A stretch of 45,670 nt of DNA from G013214665 sp964649815 (GCA_964649815.1 CAZYQC010000023.1:1-45670); one strand, 5' to 3'. Positions 9,036 to 17,413 are shown, counted from the stretch's first letter. Made by a program: numbers and translations. The notes: a model not told the origin generated them from the letters alone.

Positions 9036-10250
9036 ATGACTGGTCAAACCGACATTACAATCATCGGCGGCGGATTAACGGGCCCCCTTCTTGCATTGGC
9101 ATTGGCCAAAAGCGGGTTCAGCGTCTGTGTCATTGACCAGATCGCAGAAAAAGTCCGATCTAACGCCGGGTTTGACGGGCGGGCCTATGCGGTCGCGCTC
9201 AGTTCCTGTCGATTGTTGACGGCACTCGACCTTTGGGAAGACCTTGCGCCAAACGCGCAGCCGATTTTGGACATCAAAGTGACCGATGGGCATGCGGGCC
9301 AGGGGCCATCTCCGTTTTTCATGCATTTCGATCATGCGGAGCTCGAAGAAGGCCCGATGGGGCATATGATCGAAGATCGCCACCTGCGCCGCGCTTTGTT
9401 GGACCGTTTGGCCGCTGATCCCAGAATTCAGACACTGGAAAAGGTCAGCGTCACCTCTCAAACCATAGCCGAAAATGGCATCACGGTTGGCCTGAACGAC
9501 GGCACAAACATCGCGAGCACGGTTGTGGTCGGAGCAGACGGCCGTGGGTCTGGCACAGCCAAACGCGCTGGCATTTCGCGCACTGGCTGGGGCTATGGGC
9601 AAAGCGCTTTGGTCTGCGCGATTGAACATAAGCGGCCGCACAGCGGCGTTGCCCACCAGTTTTTCATGCCACCAGGTCCATTGGCGATCTTACCCCTCAA
9701 GGGAAATCGGTCCGCAATCGTTTGGTCCGAAAACAAAGAACAAGCGGCAGCCATTCATGCGTTGCCGGACGCTAACTATATCCGCGTGCTGCAGCCCCGG
9801 TTCGGCTCTTTCCTGGGGAATATCACGCTTGCTGGTAAGCGCTGGACGTATCCTCTGTCTCTGTCGCTTGCGCATAGCTTGGTCGCCGACCGCGTGGCGC
9901 TTGTCGGCGATTCCGCGCATGGGGTTCATCCCATCGCGGGCCAAGGGCTGAATGCGGGCATGCGCGATATTGCGGCTTTGGCCCAAATCCTAGCCGAGGC
10001 CAAAGCGCGTGGTGAAGATGTAGGCTCAGAGGTCGTGTTGAAGCGCTACGAAGAATGGCGGCGCTTTGACAATACGGCCCTTGCCTTGGCGACCGACACG
10101 TTCAACCGTCTCTTTTCCAACGACAATCCACTGCTACGATTTGGTCGGGACGTGGGCATGGGCGTTGTCCAAGCGATCCCCGCGTTGCGCCGCGGGTTTA
10201 TGCGCGAAGCTGCGGGGCTTACCGGTGACATCCCAAAGCTCATGCAATAG
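9036..10250 (+). CDS. UbiH/UbiF-type FAD-dependent ubiquinone-biosynthesis hydroxylase
   Basis: A 404-residue class A flavin monooxygenase that hydroxylates the benzoquinone ring during ubiquinone synthesis. The Rossmann motif IIGGGLTGPLLALALAKSGF opens the protein, the family-typical DGRAYAVALSS follows at about residue 50, the DG motif is VVGADGRGSGTAKRAGI, and the FAD/ribityl motif is GDSAHGVHPIAGQGLNAGMRD. This motif set is characteristic of UbiH, UbiF, UbiI and UbiL; the regioselectivity cannot be told. The ATG at 9036 is preferred because the fold starts directly after it; an in-frame ATG at 9000 is possible. The stop is 9 nt from the end of the convergent Trm112-like gene. Confidence 0.9.
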   Translation: MTGQTDITIIGGGLTGPLLALALAKSGFSVCVIDQIAEKVRSNAGFDGRAYAVALSSCRLLTALDLWEDLAPNAQPILDIKVTDGHAGQGPSPFFMHFDHAELEEGPMGHMIEDRHLRRALLDRLAADPRIQTLEKVSVTSQTIAENGITVGLNDGTNIASTVVVGADGRGSGTAKRAGISRTGWGYGQSALVCAIEHKRPHSGVAHQFFMPPGPLAILPLKGNRSAIVWSENKEQAAAIHALPDANYIRVLQPRFGSFLGNITLAGKRWTYPLSLSLAHSLVADRVALVGDSAHGVHPIAGQGLNAGMRDIAALAQILAEAKARGEDVGSEVVLKRYEEWRRFDNTALALATDTFNRLFSNDNPLLRFGRDVGMGVVQAIPALRRGFMREAAGLTGDIPKLMQ

Positions 10251-10259
10251 GCGCGCCTG

Positions 10260-10436
10260 TCAGTCCAGCTTGCGCGCCTCATCGACCAGCATGATCGGAA
10301 TGCCGTTGCGGATAGGATAGGCAAGCTTGCCCGCCTCTGACACCAGCTCTTGACGCTCTGCATCATAGCGCAGGGTTTGTTGCGTCTCGGGGCAAACCAA
10401 CGCTTCTAGCATGTGGCGCTCGGCCTCACCCGTCAT
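10260..10436 (-). CDS. Trm112-like small protein (58 aa)
   Basis: A 58-residue protein reading MTGEAERHMLEALVCPETQ from its start and ending DEARKLD. The pattern LEALVCPETQQTLRY...AYPIRNGIPIMLVDEAR is the bacterial Trm112/YcaR family, which in eukaryotes and archaea activates methyltransferases; in bacteria the role is mostly unassigned. Only one Cys of the CPxC zinc motif is left (CPET), so zinc binding is unlikely. Its ATG overlaps the stop of the LON-domain gene in an ATGA arrangement, and GGGGGAG lies about 9 nt upstream, pointing to translational coupling. Real despite its short length because of the clear family match. Confidence 0.88.
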   Translation of the reverse strand: MTGEAERHMLEALVCPETQQTLRYDAERQELVSEAGKLAYPIRNGIPIMLVDEARKLD

Positions 10437-11077
10437 TGCAACAACTCCCCCTCTGTTCCGCCACGCAAGGCAAATTCGATTAACGTCACCAAGGTTTCCC
10501 GCCGCGTGCTTAGGCTCGGCGCTTCTAGCAAGGCTTGCTTATCCTCGGGCTCGAAATCCAGCATCATCGACAACGAGTTGATAAGCAACTCATCATCCGC
10601 GTCTTTCAAAGTGTCCCAATCCGCCGAGAGACCTTTGGACTGGAAATAGCGGCCCAAAAGGTCCATGAACTCTGCCCGCGTGAACGAGCTGTCCGTTTCC
10701 GTTTTGCCAAGATCGCGGTCAAACCCCTCCCAGGACACGTCACAGCGTCGATAGGGTGTGAAACCGGCAACCTCTGACTGCACGCGAAACCGGGAAATCC
10801 CCGTCAGCGTAATGAGGTACCGGCTGTCTTCAGTCTCGGAGAACTGCGTGACACGTCCGGCGCAGCCAATCGTGTGAAGACCTGTGCCAGACCGGCCCGG
10901 AACCTCATTCGGCTGCACCATCCCGATCAAACGACCCGGCGTTTTAAGCGCGTCATCCAACATCTGCAGGTAACGCGGCTCAAAAATGTGCAATGGCAAT
11001 CGCGCGCGGGGCAAAAGCAGGGCCCCCGGCAATGGGAAAATCGCAATCGTATCGGGAAGGTCGGCGGCACTGATCAT
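10433..11077 (-). CDS. LON substrate-binding (N-terminal) domain protein
   Basis: A 214-residue cytoplasmic protein made only of the LON N-terminal domain, without ATPase or protease parts. Family marks are the start IAIFPLPGALLLPRARLPLHIFEPRYLQML, the GCAGRVTQF segment and the C-terminal helical bundle. The family's activity is unknown; a substrate-recognition or adaptor role is usually guessed. I chose the ATG at 11077; an in-frame TTG at 11086 is possible and neither has a strong ribosome site. It follows the thioredoxin gene by 26 nt and its stop overlaps the start of the Trm112-like gene, so all three are likely one transcript. Confidence 0.9.
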   Translation of the reverse strand: MISAADLPDTIAIFPLPGALLLPRARLPLHIFEPRYLQMLDDALKTPGRLIGMVQPNEVPGRSGTGLHTIGCAGRVTQFSETEDSRYLITLTGISRFRVQSEVAGFTPYRRCDVSWEGFDRDLGKTETDSSFTRAEFMDLLGRYFQSKGLSADWDTLKDADDELLINSLSMMLDFEPEDKQALLEAPSLSTRRETLVTLIEFALRGGTEGELLQ

Positions 11078-11103
11078 GGTAGGCAAGTAGACCGCAAGCG
11101 CCC

Positions 11104-12021
11104 TCAGGCAAATATGATCGAGCTGAGTTTGCGACGTCCGTTCAAAACAACCGGATCGTTGGGCTTGAGCGAGTCGAAAATCGTAAACAGCTGCGCCTTG
11201 GCCGCGCCGTCATTCCACTCTTGGTCTTTGCGGAACAAATCCAAAAGCGCCTCAACCGCCCCTTCGGCATCGCCGTTTGCATGCAACGCCTGGGCCAGGT
11301 CGAAATGCGCCTGCAAGTCGCTGGGGTCCGCTTCAACCTGCGCCTTAAGCTCCGCGACCGGCCCTGCATCAGCGGCCTGACGCGCGAGCTGTAGCTGTGC
11401 GGCTGCGGCCTCAAGCTCGGGGCTCGCTGAGATCTCTGCCGCAGCACCGTTCAACACAGCTTCGGCCTGATCAAGATCGCCCATCGCGATATGCGCCCGG
11501 ACGAGGCCACCGTAAGCGCCCGCATGATTGGCATCTTCGCCCAGAATCGCAGCAAAAGTCTGCGCCGCATCGACGACAGCCCCCTCCGCCAGCATTTCCT
11601 CGGCCGCGGCAACAGCCTCATCCAGGCCGCCGCCCGGCGATTGACCACCTGCCGCTTCGATAACGCGATCCACAAAGGCTTTGATCTCGGATTGCGGCAG
11701 CGCGCCCTGAAATGCGTCAACAGGCTGGCCCTTGAAGAACGCATAAACCGTGGGGATCGACTGAATACGCAGCTGACCCGCCAGCATCTGCGCCTCGTCA
11801 ACGTTGATCTTGACCATCTTCACCGCGCCTTTCGCTGCGGTGACGGCGTCTTCGAGCATTGGGCCAAGCGTCTTGCAAGGTCCGCACCAAGGCGCCCAGA
11901 AATCAACGATCACTGGCGTCGTATCCGACGTTTCGATGACGTCCGCCATAAAGCTGGCTTCGCTGCTGTCTTTGATCAGATCCGCCGGGACGTTCGCGGC
12001 CTCTGCGCCGAATTCAAGCAT
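11104..12021 (-). CDS. CnoX/YbbN-like thioredoxin with TPR-like C-terminus
   Basis: A 305-residue cytoplasmic protein: thioredoxin fold at about 20-130 with an intact WCGPCK active site (Cys46 and Cys49), then Ala-rich helical repeats to about 290 resembling TPR-type co-chaperone domains. This architecture is the CnoX (YbbN) family, a holdase that protects chaperonin clients from oxidation. The E. coli protein lacks one active Cys, whereas this one keeps both, so it should also be redox-active like other alphaproteobacterial members. GAAGGA lies upstream of the ATG. Neighbours are exonuclease III upstream and the LON-domain gene downstream, all leftward. Confidence 0.9.
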   Translation of the reverse strand: MLEFGAEAANVPADLIKDSSEASFMADVIETSDTTPVIVDFWAPWCGPCKTLGPMLEDAVTAAKGAVKMVKINVDEAQMLAGQLRIQSIPTVYAFFKGQPVDAFQGALPQSEIKAFVDRVIEAAGGQSPGGGLDEAVAAAEEMLAEGAVVDAAQTFAAILGEDANHAGAYGGLVRAHIAMGDLDQAEAVLNGAAAEISASPELEAAAAQLQLARQAADAGPVAELKAQVEADPSDLQAHFDLAQALHANGDAEGAVEALLDLFRKDQEWNDGAAKAQLFTIFDSLKPNDPVVLNGRRKLSSIIFA

Positions 12022-12077
12022 TCCATATTCCTTCGCGTTGCGCGTTTGGGCTTATATGCGTCGTGCAGGCCGAAAAT

Positions 12078-12866
12078 TCAAAGGTCGAAAGTGGCAAAAA
12101 CCGGCGCGTGGTCACTTGGTTTTTCCCAACCGCGCACATCCCGCAATATCCGACTGCTGTGCGACGCGCTCGCAATGTCGGGCGTTGCCCACACATGATC
12201 CAAACGCCGGCCCTTGTCTGCAGCCGCCCAATCGGGACTGCGATAGGACCACCACGAATACAGCTGACCCTCGGGGATGTCTTTGCGCGTGACGTCAACC
12301 CAGCGTCCGGCCTCTTGCGTCTCGGCCAAATGCTCGACCTCGATCGGAGTGTGGCTGACCACTTTCAAAAGCTGCTTGTGGTTCCAAACATCGTCTTCGC
12401 GCGGCGCAATATTCAAATCGCCGACCAGGATCGCCTTTTGCGGCGCCTCGGCACGAAACCAATCCCGCATATCATTCAGATAGCGCAGTTTTTGGTCGAA
12501 TTTTTCGTTCTTTTCCCGGTCTGGAACGTCGCCGCCCGCGGGCACATAAAAGTTGTGAACGACCACACCGTTGGGAAGCCGCGCAGCCACGTGGCGCGCA
12601 TGTCCAAGGTCCGCAAAGTCCTTATCACCCAGATCTTCAAGCGGCATCTTCGACAGGATCGCAACGCCGTTGTAGCCTTTCTGCCCACGGGCAACCATGT
12701 GCGGATACCCAAGTGCCGCGAACCCCTCCAACGGGATCTTGTCCACGGGGCTTTTGCATTCCTGCAAACACAAGACGTCGGGCGCTTCGTCGGACAAGAG
12801 CCGCTCAACAATGGGCGCCCTCAGCCGCACAGAATTGATGTTCCACGTTGCAAGGCTAAAAGGCAT
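12078..12866 (-). CDS. xth: Exodeoxyribonuclease III (AP endonuclease)
   Basis: A 262-residue base-excision-repair enzyme of the exonuclease III family that cuts 5' of abasic sites and trims 3' ends. It shows the full exo-endo-phosphatase signature: ATWNINSVRLR, LQECK with the metal-binding Glu, GYNGVAILSK, the catalytic GDLNIAPREDDVWN, and the C-terminal SDHAPV His. Length is normal. It heads a leftward group with the thioredoxin, LON-domain and Trm112-like genes; the intrinsic terminator at 12961-12988 separates it from the response regulator gene upstream, so it probably has its own promoter in 12867-12960, though I see no clear -35/-10 pair there. Confidence 0.95.
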   Translation of the reverse strand: MPFSLATWNINSVRLRAPIVERLLSDEAPDVLCLQECKSPVDKIPLEGFAALGYPHMVARGQKGYNGVAILSKMPLEDLGDKDFADLGHARHVAARLPNGVVVHNFYVPAGGDVPDREKNEKFDQKLRYLNDMRDWFRAEAPQKAILVGDLNIAPREDDVWNHKQLLKVVSHTPIEVEHLAETQEAGRWVDVTRKDIPEGQLYSWWSYRSPDWAAADKGRRLDHVWATPDIASASHSSRILRDVRGWEKPSDHAPVFATFDL

Positions 12867-12960
12867 CGGACAGTCCCACGTAAACGAACCTTGGCATCCT
12901 TACGCGGTGGGCTCTCAAATAACCACCCGTTTCAGCCCAACAAATCCCAATTCACCGGGC

Positions 12961-12988
12961 AAAAAAATACCGGGCACAAAGGCCCGGC
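12961..12988 (-). terminator. Intrinsic terminator of the response-regulator gene
   Basis: On the minus strand a 6-bp perfect GC stem (12970-12975 with 12982-12987, six-base loop) is followed by seven T residues (12967-12961). It lies about 105 nt downstream of the response regulator stop codon. The rest of 12867-13094 shows no gene. Confidence 0.8.
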
Positions 12989-13094
12989 AAGTCCAACAGG
13001 GAGGTGCATGTCATTGCCCGGACATACACGGGTATCTGGGACATAGTCGCTCAATCCAATACGACCAGAGGGCCTTTACAAATTAACGAGAAAT

Positions 13095-13781
13095 TCACGC
13101 GACAAGACGGTAGCCACCGCTTTCGGTTACCAACAAACGGGCGTTCGACGGATCAGGCTCGATCTTTTGGCGCAGACGATAAATGTGCGTTTCCAACGTG
13201 TGCGTCGTCACACCGGCGTTGTATCCCCACACTTCGTGCAACAAAACATCCCGCTGCACGACACCATCGGTCGAGCGGTACAAGAACTTGAGGATGTTGG
13301 TTTCTTTTTCGGTCAGGCGAATCTTGCGATCATCTTCGGTGACCAACATCTTCATGGCCGGTTTGAACGTGTAGGGTCCAAGAGTGAACACGGCGTCCTC
13401 AGACTGTTCGTGCTGGCGCAGCTGTGCGCGAATGCGGGCCAAAAGCACAGGGAATTTGAAGGGTTTCGTGACATAGTCATTCGCGCCCGCGTCCAGACCC
13501 AGGATCGTGTCGGCATCGCTGTCATGACCCGTCAACATCAGGATCGGCGACTTGACCCCCTGCTTGCGCAAAACGCGGCAGAGCTCACGCCCATCTGTGT
13601 CAGGCAAACCAACGTCAAGGATGACAAGGTCGTAGATGGCCTCTTTGGCCCGGTCGATCGCTTCGTGACCATTGCCTGCCTCAAAGACATCAAAGTCTTC
13701 GGTCATAACCAATTGCTCAGAGAGCGCCTCGCGCAGATCTTCATCATCGTCGACCAGCAGAATTTTCTTGAGTTGCGCCAT
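13095..13781 (-). CDS. OmpR-family response regulator (CenR-like)
   Basis: A 228-residue two-component transcription factor. The receiver domain (1-120) has the acidic pocket VDDDED, phospho-acceptor Asp56 in VILDVGLPD, the conserved Thr in MLTGHD and the Lys in YVTKPF. The DNA-binding winged helix (about 135-228) ends in THTLETHIYRLRQKIEPDP and SGGYRLV. No histidine kinase gene is adjacent, so it is an orphan in this window. The pattern resembles the essential envelope regulator CenR of alphaproteobacteria, but I cannot confirm this without alignment. A TTGACA box reads toward the gene at 13873-13868, 87 nt upstream of the ATG. It is divergent from ribA. Confidence 0.9.
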   Translation of the reverse strand: MAQLKKILLVDDDEDLREALSEQLVMTEDFDVFEAGNGHEAIDRAKEAIYDLVILDVGLPDTDGRELCRVLRKQGVKSPILMLTGHDSDADTILGLDAGANDYVTKPFKFPVLLARIRAQLRQHEQSEDAVFTLGPYTFKPAMKMLVTEDDRKIRLTEKETNILKFLYRSTDGVVQRDVLLHEVWGYNAGVTTHTLETHIYRLRQKIEPDPSNARLLVTESGGYRLVA

Positions 13782-13867
13782 CGTTCGGGTCCTCGCCTTT
13801 GCTTGTCACAGACATGCGATCCACATTGAATAAGAGCAAGATTTACGACATTCGTCTCACGCCCATG

Positions 13868-13873
13868 TGTCAA
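13868..13873 (-). promoter_or_regulatory. Candidate -35 box for the response-regulator gene
   Basis: A perfect TTGACA on the minus strand in the 162-nt divergent region between the regulator and ribA. No convincing -10 box follows at 16-18 nt, so this is weak. Confidence 0.25.
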
Positions 13874-13943
13874 ACGCAGCGGAAATGTTTCAATTTACAA
13901 CCGTTTCGCCTATGTGCAGCTCGTATTCTTTCAAAGGCCAGAC

Positions 13944-15038
13944 ATGAATTTCTCCCCCACCCCGCAGGAAATGATCGCCCGCGCACGGGCCGATTTGCGC
14001 ATGGGGGCGGCGATTGTTCTTGTGGATTCGGCGGGCCAAGGGTCTTTGGTGATGGCCGCCGAGACAATGCAGGAAAGCCGCTGGAAACTCTTGCAAGGCG
14101 CGCAACACAGCCCAGTTTTGGCGATCACCCGGTGGCGCGCATCAACGCTCAAAGCGCGCGCATATGACGGTGATCTTGCCCGTGTGCGTATTCCGTCTGA
14201 CGTAAACCTCGCTTGGGTGCGCGCCATCAGCGATCCTGCGGACGATTTGATCACACCGATGAAAGGCCCGCTGATCTCAGAGCGAGAGGGCTTCGCCACT
14301 GCGCATCGCGTGGCGTTGACATTGTGCAAGGCCGCGCGGCTTTTGCCAGCGGCGGTGGTTATGCCTGTCGAAAATCCGCTTGAGATGGCGCGCAGTCAAT
14401 GGCTGACGCTGCTGCGGTTGGATCAGGTTCTGCCGCATTTGAATGACCGAAGCCCGTTGGAAAACATTGTCCATGCGCGTCTGCCACTCACCGTGTCCGA
14501 GGCCGGGCGGCTACATGTTTTTCGCCCCGAAGATGGTGGAGAAGAGCATTATGCCGTCGAAATCGGCAAGCCACTGCGCGGTGCGCCGGTCTTGTGCCGG
14601 TTGCATTCGGCTTGCTTTACCGGCGACCTTCTGGGCAGCCTGAAATGCGATTGCGGCCCACAGCTGCGCGGTGCTTTGGCGCAGATGGGCGAAGAACAAT
14701 CCGGCATTCTTCTTTATCTCAATCAAGAAGGGCGCGGCATTGGCCTGGCCAACAAAATGCGCGCCTATGCACTGCAAGACCAGGGCTTTGATACGGTGGA
14801 CGCAAACCACCGACTTGGGTTCGAAGATGATGAACGCGACTTTCGGCTGGGCTCAGACATCCTGCGTGCGCTGGGATTTTCCGCTGTTCGGCTTTTAACA
14901 AACAACCCGGCCAAAGTGTCCATGATGGAAGCCTCTGGCATTGAAGTCGCCGAACGCGTGCCGCTGCGCGTAGGGGAAACCCTCCAAAACAAAGGCTATC
15001 TGGCCACCAAAGCCGCCAAAAGTGGCCACCTCTTGTGA
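13944..15038 (+). CDS. ribA: GTP cyclohydrolase II with degenerate RibB-like N-terminal domain
   Basis: First committed enzyme of riboflavin synthesis: it opens GTP to a diaminopyrimidine. In the 364-residue protein the C-terminal half is a canonical GTP cyclohydrolase II, with the zinc cysteines in ACFTGDLLGSLKCDC (about 224, 235, 237), NQEGRGIGL, and DTVDANHRLGFEDDERDF. The N-terminal part (about 1-170) resembles 3,4-dihydroxybutanone-phosphate synthase, with DLRMGAAIVLVD and LVMAAE at the right places, but the acidic catalytic loop of RibB is replaced by SAGQGS, so this half is probably inactive. AAAGG lies 6 nt before the ATG. The stop overlaps the start of the L,D-transpeptidase gene. 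Confidence 0.93.
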   Translation: MNFSPTPQEMIARARADLRMGAAIVLVDSAGQGSLVMAAETMQESRWKLLQGAQHSPVLAITRWRASTLKARAYDGDLARVRIPSDVNLAWVRAISDPADDLITPMKGPLISEREGFATAHRVALTLCKAARLLPAAVVMPVENPLEMARSQWLTLLRLDQVLPHLNDRSPLENIVHARLPLTVSEAGRLHVFRPEDGGEEHYAVEIGKPLRGAPVLCRLHSACFTGDLLGSLKCDCGPQLRGALAQMGEEQSGILLYLNQEGRGIGLANKMRAYALQDQGFDTVDANHRLGFEDDERDFRLGSDILRALGFSAVRLLTNNPAKVSMMEASGIEVAERVPLRVGETLQNKGYLATKAAKSGHLL

Positions 15039-15556
15039 CACAGTTTCGAGCCACCGATATGGTTGTCACCCCCTCGGGCCTTCGGTTCTTGGGGCGGACG
15101 TTTCCCTGCAGCATAGGAAAAGGCGGCGTTTCAACCCGCAAGGCCGAAGGCGACGGCGCCACGCCTGCAGGTGTGCATCGCATCATTGGCATGTTGTATC
15201 GACCCGACCGGATGGCGCGCCCTGCGTCCTGGGCCTTGCCAATCGGGCCAAGTGATCTTTGGTCAGACGACGTGACCGACCCCGACTACAACATGATGGT
15301 CCGCAAACCGCACGGTTACACGCACGAGGCGCTCAAGCGCGCGGACCGATTGTACGATGTGATCCTGCTCACGGATTGGAATTGGCCCTATCCGGTAAAG
15401 GGGCGCGGCTCGGCGATCTTTCTGCACCGATGGCGGCGTCCGGGTTTTCCAACCGAAGGCTGCGTGGCCTTGGCCCCGACGCATTTGGCCTGGATTGCAC
15501 CCAGGATAGAACTTGGGACGCGGCTGGTGGTGCCAGAGACCTTGGCAGAACACTAA
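15035..15556 (+). CDS. L,D-transpeptidase (YkuD) family protein
   Basis: A 173-residue protein with the YkuD L,D-transpeptidase domain, which makes 3-3 peptidoglycan crosslinks or attaches proteins to murein through a Cys nucleophile. The active-site block is IFLHRWRRPGFPTEGCVAL, with the His and the catalytic Cys. The N-terminal part (RFLGRTFPCSIGKGGVSTRKAEGDGATPAGVH) matches the short family branch with KxEGDxxTPxG. I see no signal peptide, which is unusual for a periplasmic enzyme. The GTG start overlaps the ribA stop (TTGTGA), so translation is probably coupled. Confidence 0.87.
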   Translation: MTQFRATDMVVTPSGLRFLGRTFPCSIGKGGVSTRKAEGDGATPAGVHRIIGMLYRPDRMARPASWALPIGPSDLWSDDVTDPDYNMMVRKPHGYTHEALKRADRLYDVILLTDWNWPYPVKGRGSAIFLHRWRRPGFPTEGCVALAPTHLAWIAPRIELGTRLVVPETLAEH

Positions 15557-15572
15557 CGCTTGGGACTGAGGT

Positions 15573-16229
15573 TCAGCCGCCAGGAACACGTTGCCCGAAA
15601 ATGGCCGAGCCGACGCGAATATGCGTCGCGCCAAGTGCGATCGCACGCTCAAAATCGCCGCTCATACCCATTGATAATCCGCTGAGGCCATTGCGTTCTG
15701 CAATCTTCGCCAAAAGGGCAAAATGCAGCGATGGCTCTTCATGCACTGGCGGGATGCACATCAACCCGACCACCGGCAAGTCCAGCGCACGACATGTTTC
15801 GACAAAACTGTCAGCCTCGAGCGGGCCAATCCCGGCCTTTTGGTCTTCGTCGCCCGTGTTCACCTGAATGAACAACGGCGGGCAGTGACCCAGCTCTTGC
15901 GCCAGACGGGCGAGCGTGTTGGCCAGCTTTGGCCGATCGACCGAGTGGATCGCATCAAAGAGACCCATCGCCTGACGCGCTTTGTTCGTTTGCAACGGGC
16001 CGATCAGATGAACGTTGATGCCGTCATACCTTTCCCGAAACTCCGGCCACTTGTCCGCAGCCTCTTGCACCCGGTTTTCGCCAAAGACGCGGTGACCTTC
16101 CTCAAGGACATGGGCCACCCTTGCGTTGGGTTGCACTTTGCTGACTGCAATCAGCTCAATCGCACCAGCGTCGCGCCCTGCGGCCTGTGCGGCTTTGGCG
16201 ATGCGTTCTTGGATTTCTTGAAGTGACAT
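15573..16229 (-). CDS. YggS/PLPBP family pyridoxal-phosphate homeostasis protein
   Basis: A 218-residue single-domain PLP-binding TIM-barrel protein involved in vitamin B6 and amino-acid homeostasis; it has no known catalytic turnover. The PLP Lys lies in IELIAVSKVQPNARV, followed by FGENRVQEAADKW, HLIGPLQTNKARQA, the family motif GLMCIPP and the phosphate-binding end GLSMGMSGDFERAIALGATHIRVGSAIFG. Length and order are normal. It lies 99 nt downstream of the porin on the same strand, but a terminator sits between them. Confidence 0.93.
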   Translation of the reverse strand: MSLQEIQERIAKAAQAAGRDAGAIELIAVSKVQPNARVAHVLEEGHRVFGENRVQEAADKWPEFRERYDGINVHLIGPLQTNKARQAMGLFDAIHSVDRPKLANTLARLAQELGHCPPLFIQVNTGDEDQKAGIGPLEADSFVETCRALDLPVVGLMCIPPVHEEPSLHFALLAKIAERNGLSGLSMGMSGDFERAIALGATHIRVGSAIFGQRVPGG

Positions 16230-16273
16230 GGGGCATCTTCCTTCGGCTGACCCTCTTCAACCGCAAAGACGTC

Positions 16274-16306
16274 CAAAAGAAAAGAGGCGGACCAAAGGCC
16301 CGCCTC
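16274..16306 (-). terminator. Intrinsic terminator of the porin gene
   Basis: A 7-bp perfect stem GAGGCGG/CCGCCTC (16300-16306 with 16284-16290), nine-base loop, followed on the minus strand by a T-rich run (CTTTTCTTTTG). It lies just downstream of the porin stop. Confidence 0.85.
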
Positions 16307-16328
16307 AAATCGTCAAGTGACGTTCAAC

Positions 16329-17216
16329 TTAGAAGTTGAAACGAACACCCAGGTCCGCACGGACGTTGCCGGAGGACAGGCTCGCGATACCACCGCGCAG
16401 CGATGTACCGCCGCCCATGTTGTGGTTGAAGTCGATGCCGTAGGATGTGTCTGTGAAGTAATCAGCGTCCGCGATGTAAGCTTCTACGTTTGTAGATGCG
16501 CCTACGTCAAAGCGGCCTGCGATGACCCAGTGGTCGCCGCTTACGCCGTTGTCAGCATATGCAAACGTTACGTCTGCTGGGCCGATGGAACCGCCTGCGG
16601 AAACAACAAACTCAGTGTCTGTTGCGCTGTCGGAGTCCTGTGCACCCAGAGCAACTGTCCAGTCACCGAAAGAATATGCGACGTGTGCCGCGATGCGGTC
16701 GTCTGTTTCGGAGTAGGACAGGTGTGCGGACAGAGCGCCGCCGGAGTACATAACTTCAACGCCTTCGTCGTTGGAGTTACCTGCGCCACCGGAAGAGTAC
16801 GCGTCGCCACGGAAGTTGTATGCTGTGTACTCATAGCCCAGACCTGTCAGGCCGAGGTCGATTGGGTACATGCCTGGCATGGATTCCAGAGCGCCGAAGA
16901 TGTTACCAACACCCAGCTCCAGACCACCGGAACGCATGAAGAAGCGAGCACCGTTGATGCCCTGTGCGTTGCCGAAGCCGCCGTTGTCGTTGCCAGCGTT
17001 ACGCTGGATACGAACGCGCGCGCCGAACGAGATGCCGGAGTCGGATTCTGCTGATGCGTCGATCTGCAAGCGATAACGGTGTGTGATGGATACTTCGTCC
17101 GATGCACCTTCGTTATACAGCAAACCAAAGCGGCCGTAGCCGCCAAATGTAACGTCTGCAGCTGCCATACCCGCGGTGGCAACCAGTGCAGTCGTTGCAA
17201 AGAGAACTTTTTTCAT
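16329..17216 (-). CDS. Outer-membrane porin (Rhodobacter type)
   Basis: A 295-residue beta-barrel porin for passive diffusion of small solutes across the outer membrane. It begins with a Sec signal (MKKVLFATTALVATAGMAAA) and continues with ADVTFGGYGRFGLLYNEG, followed by alternating amphipathic strands and acidic loops, and ends in GVRFNF with the terminal Phe needed for BAM-dependent assembly. CCGAGGGAAAA precedes the ATG at 17216; the frame stays open upstream but without a ribosome site. The strong terminator suggests a highly expressed monocistronic gene. No Cys is present, as expected for a porin. Confidence 0.92.
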   Translation of the reverse strand: MKKVLFATTALVATAGMAAADVTFGGYGRFGLLYNEGASDEVSITHRYRLQIDASAESDSGISFGARVRIQRNAGNDNGGFGNAQGINGARFFMRSGGLELGVGNIFGALESMPGMYPIDLGLTGLGYEYTAYNFRGDAYSSGGAGNSNDEGVEVMYSGGALSAHLSYSETDDRIAAHVAYSFGDWTVALGAQDSDSATDTEFVVSAGGSIGPADVTFAYADNGVSGDHWVIAGRFDVGASTNVEAYIADADYFTDTSYGIDFNHNMGGGTSLRGGIASLSSGNVRADLGVRFNF

Positions 17217-17393
17217 GAGTTTTCCCTCGGTTTCATTCATAGCCCCAAACCGGGGAATCCGGTGAGGGTATGCATGGTCTTTCACCGCGAACCGGACACC
17301 TTTGCAAGCACTGCCACCCGCAGGGCAACGAAAGTCAAAAAGTTTGGTGCAGCTTTGCCACACCCCAGTCACACGTCAGGCGGAAATAAGGCA

Positions 17394-17413
17394 GCAGGGA
17401 TTCGATTCCCTGC
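17394..17413. repeat. 7-bp inverted repeat in the porin/DUF3576 divergent region
   Basis: GCAGGGA (17394-17400), six-base spacer, TCCCTGC (17407-17413). It lies in the 276-nt region between two divergent genes, where I see no other gene. It could be an operator or a leader hairpin. It looks like a tRNA T-arm but the geometry is wrong. Confidence 0.4.

Noticed and set aside
12063..13046. Open frame of 327 codons on the plus strand opposite xth
   Set aside because: Antisense to a canonical exonuclease III gene, without recognisable domains.
17394..17413. tRNA T-arm-like sequence (GGGATTCGATTCCC)
   Set aside because: The stem and the seven-base loop do not register correctly and no anticodon or acceptor arm is found around it.
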